Assembly (NCBI GenBank): GCA_003290165.1 | Contig: QNQO01000449.1 | Span: 248,001 to 312,000, forward strand | Origin: Berberis thunbergii | Taxonomy: Eukaryota; Streptophyta; Magnoliopsida; Ranunculales; Berberidaceae | Direction: 5' to 3' | DNA length: 64,000 nt | Shown here: piece after piece, positions 13,576 through 23,281 of the stretch | Numbering within the stretch: position 1 is the first letter of the stretch | Layout: every line of letters begins with the position of its first letter | Notes under the pieces: generated by a model | What the model was told of the DNA's origin: nothing | Seen by the model: only the letters and a program-made list of their open reading frames with translations | Databases searched by the model: none | Program-made: the position numbers and the translations under genes

Positions 13576-16500
13576 TCAAGTTGGAGAGTGAGGATTTCGA
13601 ACACCCAACTTGCCAAGTAGAAACTGGAATTGTTGATGACCAAGGACTTTAGTGAAAATATCGACATGCTGCTTTAAAGGCGGAACATAAGATGTGGAAA
13701 TATTCCCAGCGAGTAACGGTTCCCGAACATAGTGACAATCCACTTCGATAAGTTTTGTACGCTCGTGGAAGACTGGATTCGAGGCGATGTGAAGTGTCGC
13801 CTGATTATCACAAAACAATCGCATGGGTTGTGTGTGAAATATCCCAAGCGAATAGAGGAATGAATTCAACCAAGTAAGTTCACATGTAGTGACCGCCATG
13901 GCGCGATATTCGGCCTCCGTGGAGGAACGGGCAACAGTGGCTTGCTTCTTGGTTTTCCAGAAGATAGGAGATGATTCGAGTTGGACAAAATAGGTCGTGA
14001 GGGAACAGAGGGCCACGGGGCAAGCAACCCAGTCGAAATCACAATAGGCAAATAAATGGAGGGAACTATCAGACCGAAGCAAAATACCTTGACCAGGAGA
14101 ACCCTTTAGGTAGCGAAGAACCCGTAAGACGGCATCAAGATGCTCTTGTCGCGGCTCATGCAAGAATTGAGTGAGAATGTGGGTTGCGTAGCAAATATCC
14201 GGACGGGTAATGGATAAATAAACCAAGCGGTCCACTAGACGCCGGTAACGGCCTGGGTCATGAAGGATGCGACCCGTAGCGCAAGCAAGCTGGTGATTCT
14301 GCTCCATAGGTATGGTAACCCTTCCTTTAAAATATCAAGAGTATACTTCCTTTGGCAGAGGAAAAAACCAGAAGAATTGCGAGCGGCTTCAATGCCAAGG
14401 AAGAACTTTAGGGGCCCCAGATCTTTGAGCTAAAAACAATCATTAAGGTATTGTTTGAATGAGTTGCAAGCCTATGAATTATTTCCTGCCACAATGATAT
14501 CATCAACATACACAAGAACAGAGAAAAAATGGCCATCTTTCTGACAAGTAAATAAAGTGTGGTCAACATGAGATTGCAGAAAACCATAATTACGAAGAGT
14601 TGTAGCAAGCTTAGCAAACCAGTTTCGGGGAGATTGGCGAAGGCCATAAAGGGACTTGCGAAGCTGGCAAACCTTATGGGGATGAGAGGAAGAGAATCCA
14701 TGTGGAAGACGCATGTAAACATTCTCATGCAAGTCACCGTGAAGAAAGGCGTTCACGTCTAGTTGGTGCAACTCCCAACCTTTAATAACAGCCACGACAA
14801 AAAATGTGCGAACACTAACCAATTTAGCCACCGGGGCAAAAATCTCATCGTAATCGATGCCTTCTACCTGAGTGTCTCCGCGGACCACAACCCGGGCCTT
14901 GTAACGTTCAGCAAACCCATCAGATTTATATTTCAATTTATAAACTGAATTACAACCAATGGGCTTTTTGCCAGCGGGTAAATCCGTAATAGTTCAAGTA
15001 CCATTGAGTTCCAGAGCATCAATTTCCTCCTGCATGGCTTGACGCCAATTTGGATCTTGCACAGACACATTAAATGATTGGGGTTCAACCCCAGCACTTA
15101 TAGCCGCCAAAAATTTCGAATGCGAAGGTGTGAAGTTATGACATGTGACATAATTAGCTAAAGGGAACCGCGTACCTGAGGACCCGATGGAAGGAGGAGG
15201 CGGAGAGGGGTGTAAAACCTGAGGTGTGTGACAAACATAATCATGAAGATGTGGGGGCGGCTTTCAATCGCGTTGTCCTTGACCGAGGGGCTGCTCGGTA
15301 ATACACTACTCTGTGGCCGAGACATTTGGCCCAGAAGGAACAAGATCAGGCTCACAATCGGTGGGTGAGGAAGAACCCTGGGGTGACATGGTATTGTCAT
15401 TTAAAGGGACTCCCCCTGACTCCACATGTGTGAAGGTCTGGTCTTATGAGCAGGATACTCCCATGAACAATCATTGACAGGGGGAATATAATGGGAAGAA
15501 GCAGTAGGCGACGGCTGAGGGTGTGAAGGGAAAATTGGTTTCATCAAACATAACATCACGGGAGATAAAAACTTTATGGGTTTCTAAGTCCATAACTTTC
15601 CATCCCTTTTTACCATAAGGATATCCCAAGAAAACACACCGTTGACTGTGAGGGGCAAATTTATCCCGTGATCGGTCTTTATGGTGGGCATAACAAAGAC
15701 AACCAAACACTCAGAGATGGTTAAGAGAAGGTGTTTTGGAGTATAATTTATCGAGAGGTGTAAGACCGTTTAGGAGAGGTATGGGGGTGCGGTCGATTAA
15801 ATGGGTTGCAGTAAGGACACATTCTCCTCAAAATTCAATAGGTAGGGATGCTTAAAATAAAAGGGACCGGGCAACATTGAGAATGTGACAATGTTTTCTC
15901 TCAACGCGGCCATTTTGTTGTTGGGTATCAACAATACTTGTTTGGTGGGTAATACCATGTTGGGCATAAAATGAGGTCATGGGAGTGGATGTAAATTCCA
16001 AACCATTATCACTACGAATAGTTTTGACCAACTTACTGAATTGTGTTTTGGCAAGGGAACAAAATTGTTGTAATAACACACTAGCTTCACTCTTTTCATA
16101 CATCAAGTATACCCAAACAGCCCGACTGAAATCATCAATGATAGTAAAAAAAAATAGCGAGCACTAGACAATGTAGATTGACGGTAAAGACCCCAAATGT
16201 CACAATGAATCAAATCAAACTTATCTGTAGCACAGCTACTACTAAAAGGAAAGCTAGACCGTGTTTGTTTTGCCCGACAAAAAATATCACAAATCAACTG
16301 TTTATTGGGGACTACAACTTTATTGCCATCAATACGTAATAAAGACATAGGTTTGGAAGAATGATGCCCCAACCGGCGATGCCATTTCTCATAAGACTCT
16401 GGTGCCCGAGTTGCTGAAGCGGTTGCGACTGTCACCGGTTTGTAATGGTACACCCCTCCTCGTAACTCACGCAGTCCAATCGGGCTCCTTGTGGTGCGGT

Positions 16501-17020
16501 CCTGCAAGATACATAAACGATCGGTGAACTTTACAAGACAATTTTTATCACAAATGAGTTTACTGCTAGAAATCAAATTTACGGCAAGATTCTGCACAAA
16601 TAACACATGTTTGAGAACAAGTCCGGATGGCAGAACACAATCTCCTTCTTTTATGGCCGACATTTGAGCACCGTCGGGTAGGCCAACCGGGGAAGGAGCG
16701 ATATTACAAATATTGGACAACATGGAAATATTACCCGTCATGTGATGCGAATCGCCACTATCAATAAGCCAAAAAACATTAGAAAAAGGCTTACCAGATT
16801 ACTTATCTCCCTCTGGACTGGGCTATATTAAAGCCAATAGACGCTGCATTTGTTCCGATGAAATGCCTGGAATGGTCGTGGAAACTGACTCGGCATAATA
16901 CTGTGCGGTTGGCACATTACTGATCCACTGTGTGGCTGCGGCAAACGCTGGATTAGAAGACTGATTGACTGCGGCAAACGCGGGATTTGTGAACTCAGAG
17001 ATTTCTGCATCCTTGCCCAT
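13576..17020 (-). pseudogene. copia gag-pol polyprotein, frame-broken
   Basis: On the minus strand, 16823-17020 encodes only a gag tail, ending in GISSEQMQRLLALI, the spacer that normally precedes protease. Protease follows (WLIDSGDSHHMTG, about 16740-16800), then the gag-pre-integrase finger (KWHRRLGHHSSKPM), integrase with IRSDNGLEF and NGRVERKH (15852-16106), and reverse transcriptase with LDVNAFLHGDL and YVDD (14472-14936). RNase H comes last with ARSSTEAEYRAM and LFCDNQATLHIA (13576-14307). Multiple frame changes and stops separate these blocks. The capsid and CCHC part of gag is missing, so it is inactive. Confidence 0.92.
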
Positions 17021-17082
17021 GTTGATGAACTGGACGTGATGTATTGATGACGAAAAAAGGCGGAAAAGAAAGGAAGAAAATA

Positions 17083-17152
<70 letters not shown>
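17083..17152. repeat. Compound microsatellite (TTG)n-(GT)n
   Basis: About twelve TTG units run into about eighteen GT units. It lies in the leader between the copia PBS and the residual gag, so it arose or expanded within the element. Confidence 0.97.
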
Positions 17153-17156
<4 letters not shown>

Positions 17157-17173
17157 TACCTAAATTGATACCA

Positions 17174-17349
17174 TAATAAGGTAAATTTGTGTGAAAGTTG
17201 TTGATTCATTTACTAAATAATACATGAATTCATACAAGAGTAAACTAACATAATTACAATCAAAATCCAAAAATCATACTAAAGCATATTAAAATTCAAG
17301 AATCATTCCAATCACAAAATTCATTGAACCAAATTCTTTCCTTTTAACA
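17174..17349 (-). repeat. copia 5' LTR
   Basis: Minus-strand start TGTTAAAAGG at 17349, end ...CCTTATTA at 17174. It is followed directly by the initiator-Met-type PBS TGGTATCAATTTA (17161-17173). Confidence 0.92.
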
Positions 17350-17354
17350 TGTAT

Positions 17355-17884
17355 CATCTGGGAAAGATTTTTATCCCTTTGAATTATCACTAAGGATAAA
17401 AAAAAATGAACATTAAGTAAGTGGGGCAGATCTCGTGAAGGGAGCGCCAGGACAACACGTGTGTTTAGTTGTCTTGCCTAAAATGCATCGTCAATGTTGG
17501 TAACCAAATTTAGTAGTAATAAATTAAGTTGATTTGGTATCTTGTGGTCATGTTATTGTTTACTTCTTATCTTGGGGTCATGTTGTTTCATTTTTTTTCC
17601 CAATTTAGAAGATTCATTTTTTTTAATCTTTTTAAGCTCCGGTTCTTTCACGAAAAATTATTTTCTAGATTGTTTGTTTTCCATAGTTTTAATTTTTTTA
17701 CTGTTTGTTTCATGAAAATTTTTAAATGTTTGAAAAAGTTATTCCAATAGAGCCTTATTGGTGGAAAATCAACATCCTAATTTTATTGGGACATTGATTT
17801 TCAGGATTGTCCTTGATTCTCGCCATTTTAAATTTTCAATATCCACTACCAGTAACCAACCTATCCTTAGAACCATCATTTAAA
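17355..17884. other. Intergenic, T-rich
   Basis: No motif is recognised. There are long pyrimidine-rich runs on the plus strand and one Phe-rich low-complexity ORF that is not credible as a gene. Confidence 0.5.
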
Positions 17885-18285
17885 CTCCGCAATCACACCA
17901 CCACTACCACCATGTCAAAATTGCCACCACCAATAGAATCACATATCACCGCCAACATTGCATAACCATTGACACCATCACCACCACAATCATTGCCCCA
18001 CCCCCAACACATTGTTATTACCACCACCACCAGTGCCATTATTATGACCACCTTCACACGTGGCCACCGTCACTACCACCACCACCATAATTATAACATA
18101 TCTATATTGCTCAACTACTATCATCACAACCGCGCCTTCACCGTCGCCACCACCCAACCATATCACAACCATGGCCATCACCACCATAAAATATCTATTT
18201 CTACAACTATCATCATCGCACCCACCTTTACTAGTACCACCACAACCACCACCATCACCACCGTACCACAAAGTTAATCACATTA
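17885..18285. repeat. CCA/CAC-rich low-complexity tract
   Basis: A run of CACCAC, CATCAC and ACCACC trinucleotides, strongly C+A biased on the plus strand. Open frames of His/Thr (plus) or Gly/Val (minus) are artefacts of the triplet repeat. Confidence 0.9.
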
Positions 18286-18633
18286 TTTCCACCATTGCCA
18301 ACACAATCAAATCATTTGTCATCAGGCAGTACAAATATTTGCTCTCTCCTTGAAATAACAAAACAACATGAAATTTTTTTAAAAAAAATAAAAACTTTTT
18401 GAAAATCTTTTTTTCCATAATTTTTTTTTTACTTGCATATTTGATTTGTGTGCAACAAAAAGAGCCTTAATTAATTACTATAAAATACCTTGAAGTGCTT
18501 TAGGTATTAAGTTTCACTATATAATGGTTAAACAAGTATATAGTTGATATTCTCACTTCAAATTTGTTATCTATCAGTTCTCCTACGAATGATCCCTTTC
18601 GAATTAAACTCAATTTTGATACATTTGTTGCAG

Positions 18634-18860
18634 GGAACTCAAATGAGATGAGGAAAAATCTTCCAGTGAACAATCCGTGTTTAATTTCATCAATGTTGTG
18701 ACTAGAGAAGCGACTGATCACACTAACGAGGAATCTCGATAAACTCTTAACAGCTGAAGACATTATACATGCAATGCGTGAGTTAGGATTTCACAATATA
18801 TTACGTGGATCACAAGGATCGGATCAAAACAGAAAGGCGTACTCTCTGCCTAGATTGCAA
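18634..18860 (+). pseudogene. NF-YB-like (LEC1/L1L-type) histone-fold remnant
   Basis: After an acceptor-like TTGTTGCAG, one frame reads EMRKNLP, as in the MRKILP start of the NF-YB core. A second frame reads QSVFNFINVVTREATDH (family: QECVSEFISFVTGEASD). A third reads LLTAEDIIHAMRELGF (family: KTITAEDVLWAMSKLGF). The three blocks are in the right order and spacing but in different frames, with a stop between the last two, so the gene is dead. NF-YB normally pairs with NF-YC/NF-YA at CCAAT boxes. This is by-eye matching of a diverged copy; another NF-YB/Dr1-type histone-fold protein is possible. Confidence 0.55.
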
Positions 18861-18959
18861 CCTTGACAAGTCTCGTGAATAATACCACCGCCACCCCGTA
18901 TGGTAGCTGGGAACTTGGTGAATGGAACTCTCCATCCACATTTGCATGCATGGGTATCC

Positions 18960-19245
18960 AATGTCAAACCACGATCTCAGTGGATTCCCCATGCTGAATC
19001 AAAATTCAAGTGGATTTCCAACCAGCTTGAACCAAAACCAGGGAGGATATCTCATGTTGAGCCAAAATGCAGGTGGGTCATCCGCACTTAACCAAAGCCT
19101 AGGAGCAGGTGGGGTCCCCATGATGAATCAAAATGCGGGAGCATGGGTCACTCACATCGAAACAAAACCTAGGAGTGGGAAGGTTCTCCTTGTTGAACCA
19201 GGAAGCCTTTCCCATGTTGAACCAGATCTTGGTGGATCCATGACA
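18960..19245 (+). repeat. Degenerate Asn/Gln/Gly-coding tandem repeats
   Basis: In one frame the translation repeats a PMLNQNSSGF / LNQNQGGY / MLSQNAGG / PMMNQNAGA theme about every 11-13 residues (33-40 bp). It follows the NF-YB-like remnant on the same strand, so it may be the C-terminal extension of that ancestral protein. Conserved coding phase across units suggests expansion while it was translated. Later units drift out of frame. Confidence 0.6.
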
Positions 19246-19315
19246 TGTTGAACCAACTTGATGAGATAGGGAATCCTCATCCACGTTTCCCTAATTATCC
19301 CCCTCATCATCCTTG

Positions 19316-19765
19316 AGAAACTACAAAAAAAATAATAATAATTTTGATAGGAAGGGAAATGAAGGTTAAATATGAGATTTTATGAATTTGTTTATTAGAC
19401 TTCAATTTTGATCCAAATTTTTACTATGAATATGGATTGTATGTAATTATAAATGATATTTTATTAAATAAATGTATTTGAAAGACTCAAACCTGTGTAT
19501 TAAGGCCTAAGAGAAAATCCACAATTTTAGGCTATTTCAGAATTTTAACGTTATAGTCAGCTATATTTGTTAAATGCGATTAATTAAATAGTTCATTGTT
19601 ATATGTAATAAGGGATGTTAATTTTCAAAAAGATTTCATAGTGATAAAATTAAGTCTGATGTTACTTTTACATATAATAAGTACGGGTTTTTGGGTTATT
19701 TAACTTTTAGCCTCGGTATTATAAATAATTTAGTTTTTAGACACTTAAACATTTTCAAGCTTTAT
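19316..19765. other. Intergenic, nothing recognised
   Basis: AT-rich and non-coding. The Harbinger TSD (TTA) lies at 19766-19768. Confidence 0.5.
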
Positions 19766-20099
19766 TTAGAGGGGTGTATTGTATATGAATTTTATAGGCA
19801 ATTTAATAAATTTCATGGATTCTGAAAATTCAAGTGTATTCAATTTGGATTTTAAAAAATTCACAAAAGTCTAGGGGTATTCAATCAGGATTTTAAAAAG
19901 TCTTTCTGAAATTCACAAAGTCTAGGGATATTCAATATGGATGGATTTCAGAAAATCCACAAAAATTTTAGGATATTCAAAATATCATTCATATTTATAA
20001 ATTAGGAAAATCATGAATTCTCATGGACTTTATATTGTTAGGTATAAATAAAAATTTCAATAATTTACCAACCTTCTATCAAAGATTTCTAACATGAAA

Positions 20100-21130
20100 A
20101 AATATCTCTAAAAGTTCTTAGACCATGAGGCTTTGTTTTCTTCAAGTTGTCATCTCTCATTGTTCCACCATTTCTTCATTGATTTTTTTATTCTACCCCC
20201 AAAGAAATCCAAAAGATAAACTGAGTTTTTCAGAACAAACAAAATAGGATCAAATCAAAGAGAGAAAAAGGGAAAACCCCAGTTCGCTGATAGTCTCTGG
20301 GATCTCTTGTTTACCCCTTGTTTTTACAAGTGGGTTCTCCTCAAACTCCCCTGTTTTTCTCTGAAAAAACAAGCAAAAGAAGACGAATCAACAAATAAAT
20401 GGTGTTTGTGTGTACTTGTCTGAGCTTTCAGTCTCTCTCACCAAGAAGAATCCAAAAACCCCAGTGAAAATCTCTCACCAAGATGTAATTTTTTTGTTTT
20501 GCTCCTCTCATCTCATCTCATCATCACTCACACACTCACTCATTTAGATGGAACAGAGAGGTGAAGAAAGAATGAAACGTGAAAGAGAAAAGGTGGGGTT
20601 CTTGTTTGGGTGTAGAAAGAGACAATGTAGCAAACATAAAGATAGAGAAATAGAGAGATATGGGTTTCTCTTTAAATGAAAACCTCGATTACAGTACAAA
20701 AGCCAAAGTATCGAATTTGAAGAAGCGAGAATAAAGTGCAGAGGCACGGGAGGTCTCTCTGTTTCTCTCTCAAGCCCTTTTTACCCCAAATTCATCACTG
20801 CTCAAAGTTGTTTGGAGAATTGGGTGGGTGGGTACCCTTAAGCTAAATCTTGTTCAACTCTTCCTTCTTTTCTTACTTGATCTTCTTCTTCCAAAAAAAA
20901 AAAATATAAAGGGTAAAGGGATGATGGTACATGGAGAATTTCTAGGGTCTCTTGGGGTTATTATGTTTTACTTTTTTTACTAGGGTATGTAATCCCTCCT
21001 CAAAATAAGACCCAATGTGTTACTTTAATGTGGAGCAATGTGTTTGTTTGTTTGTTTGTTAAAGTGATAGTTTGGATTGCTTGGATACAAAGAATTGTTA
21101 AGGGAATTAGTAGCTCTCTTTGGCTCAATC
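20100..21130. other. Non-TE-like cargo inside the Harbinger element
   Basis: The segment differs from the AT-rich Harbinger subterminals: CT-rich runs (CTCTCTCACC, CATCTCATCTCATC), G-rich stretches and a GGGTGGGTGGG motif. This resembles a plant promoter/5'-UTR region rather than transposon sequence. No protein could be recognised. Capture of a host 5' region is an inference. Confidence 0.3.
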
Positions 21131-21197
21131 TAAGAGTAATGTCTAGCTAGTTAGCTAGACCAAAAAACTTGGGGCTGTTTGACAATAATGTCGTTTA

Positions 21198-21407
21198 GAT
21201 GAATTTTTTCCTGAATCGAAAAATGATCGGGTAGAGAATGATGAAAATAATTTTGAATGGGATGATATTCAAACCCAAGAGCAGCAAAGAGAAAATGCTA
21301 ATCAATGGAGAATGAGTATAGCTAATCAAATGTGGGCAACAGCTCAAGCAAACATCAACGTTACTAACAATGATAATGAAGAAAGTGACCATGAAGGAGA
21401 AGAATGA
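21198..21407 (+). pseudogene. Harbinger transposase C-terminal tail, putative
   Basis: An open frame to TGA at 21405-21407 ends with ENANQWRMSIANQMWATAQ and then an acidic tail NDNEESDHEGEE. Plant PIF/Harbinger nucleases often end with a QWRDxIAxxMW motif after an acidic linker, so this is plausibly the last 70 residues of one. The DDE nuclease core is absent. Its position inside the TIRs supports the call. Confidence 0.45.
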
Positions 21408-21764
21408 TCATAATACAATTTTATGGACGTTTACTTCTTATTTTAAAAATGTTAATTAACGACCTTTTCTTTTTCTAGCTTTTTTAACACATGTATCTCT
21501 ATTTTATGGATTTTTTTTGTTTCATCACTATTTACCAGCTTCTTTTTTATCTTGCAAATAATTAGAAATCTGTAAAAGTCATTCATACAAAGTCCGTGGA
21601 TTTTCATAAATCTCTAGAAAGTCTGTAGCAAAAGTTTATGGATTTAAAAAATCAACAGAAGTTCGTGAAAAATTTAAAGATGTTGTGGACAATTTAAAGA
21701 GTCCGTAGACTTTTCAAATTATTTATCAATTCCATAAGAATCCATATACAATACACCCCCCTTA

Positions 21765-23281
21765 GACTAATTTGTTTGAAATGACCATTTTGCCCTTTTT
21801 ATAATTATTGATGTGAATTTCACTTTGCTCCAAAAAAAAAAAAAAAAAAAAAACCTATACAAGTTAGACATAACCCCCTCCCCCTAAAATGCAGCGAGAT
21901 CGACAAAGACATTGCGATGAGTAAATTAACAAACACGATTCATTCTTCTTTGATTTTGTGATGTCTTAAAAAATTAAAACGTACTAATTATTTATTAAAC
22001 ATCAATTTGTTTCGAGATTCTAAAATGGAATATGATAAGTAAATCAATGGCTAGGATTTATTCTTTCTTAAAATAAAGGTGTTCAAAAGCAATCACAAGG
22101 ATGAAAACGCCATGTGTTCATGGCTTCAGGGTTATTGGAAAAAAAAGAAAGAGGAAAAAAAAAAAAAAAAAAAAACAGAGGTTGAAGCAATATTTAATTT
22201 GGTATGTGCCTTCCTTAAAGAATTGCTAATCTTTCAACCACTTCATCTCTTCTTGAGATTGAAGTCCATTTTTCCATTAAAAGAGTGATTGTAAAGAGTA
22301 CATTGTTTCCTTATCCGACAAAGAGTAACACTAGAAAAGAGAAATCCATATTTAAACTCGTCTTAAATCAACCCTACCCTATCATGGGTTTAGAACTCTA
22401 ATGTGTGTTTCGATTTAGCCGTGCAAAGTCCTGGATTGTAGTTTTGAGAGATGAGCTTCCATTAGAACTAATTTTCTACTTTTGAGTTGTTGTTTGCTTT
22501 TTTCTCCCCATGCTTCTATTTTCTTGCTTGCATTCTTAGATAATTTGTTTTTCTTATGTTAAATGTTGACTATTTTATTCTCATAACTTGCATGCTTAGG
22601 TACTAAAAAACAGAGATTTTCAACTTCTCGCACACAAGCATATCTGCTCTTTGCTACTTCATCTAGTCTTTATACATATTTTATGAGTACCCAATTAGCG
22701 GCTCCATTTGATTTCGACTAAACCTTGTTTTATTTCAAAAATCAAAGAAAACGGTTTTCACTTGTTTTTTCTGTTTCAAGTGAATCACTAAATATGGTGA
22801 CAAAGAACTACTTGTATTCAACTTCTTTATAATTGCAACCATGCTCCTCAACTTGTTTGGATAAAAAGCTTTGGAATAAAAAAATAATTAGGAAAAGATT
22901 ATTCAAATTAAAATCAATTTTCGAAAAGGATAATTCACCCCATCCTTCGCCTAGTCTCGTTGGCCTAGTACTTTTAGATGAATTTATTTCCTAAATTAAT
23001 GTGACCCCATATTTTAAAACTAACGTAACACTCTACGAAAACTAATTAAATCAAATCAAATGTAAAATATTTCACAATAAAGTCCTACCAAGGTCAGATA
23101 TTTGCCAAAAGATAAATAACTCCAAATAATATAAATTCACTCGACCTTGACACTATCATTGAAGTTTAAATAATGGTCAACTTAATCTTGTTGTAAAGAC
23201 GGACCATTTAGAAATAACCACCATTTTGTTGTTAAGTAAATTAAAATTTTAGTTAATATATGAAACTAATTATAAATTGAA
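21765..23281. other. Gene-free stretch with poly-A runs
   Basis: A-runs occur at about 21832-21853 and 22155-22174. No coding, RNA or terminal-repeat structure is recognised. The right part could contain the MULE 5' terminus, but I could not delimit a TIR. Confidence 0.45.

Larger units (their letters stand above)
13378..17349 (-). mobile_element. Ty1/copia retrotransposon, compact, with TSD
   Basis: It is bounded by 191- and 176-bp LTRs and flanked by the identical 5-bp TSD TGTAT (13373-13377 and 17350-17354). The minus strand carries, in order, 5' LTR, a TGGTATCA PBS, remnant gag, protease, integrase, reverse transcriptase and RNase H, then a G-rich PPT (13569-13580) and the 3' LTR. The PR-IN-RT-RH order makes it copia. 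At 3.97 kb it is shorter than a typical 4.7-5 kb element because most of gag is gone. Confidence 0.95.
19769..21761. mobile_element. PIF/Harbinger-type DNA element
   Basis: The left end is GAGGGGTGTATTGTATATG. The right end, reverse-complemented, is GGGGGGTGTATTGTATATGG. The ends match for about 20-25 bp and are flanked by TTA on both sides (19766-19768, 21762-21764), the Harbinger TSD. Both subterminal 200-bp regions are rich in GGATTTT/AAAATCC variants in opposite orientation. At 1,993 bp it is too short for a full transposase plus Myb-like ORF. It keeps only a transposase-like tail and about 1 kb of unrelated-looking cargo. Confidence 0.75.

Noticed and set aside
17969..18353. His/Thr- or Gly-rich protein-coding ORFs
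   Set aside because: All are products of a CCA/CAC trinucleotide-rich tract open in several frames.
20544..20747. Leu/Ser-rich minus-strand ORF as a membrane protein gene
   Set aside because: Composition follows the GA-rich strand of the cargo in the Harbinger element. No start context or domain supports it.
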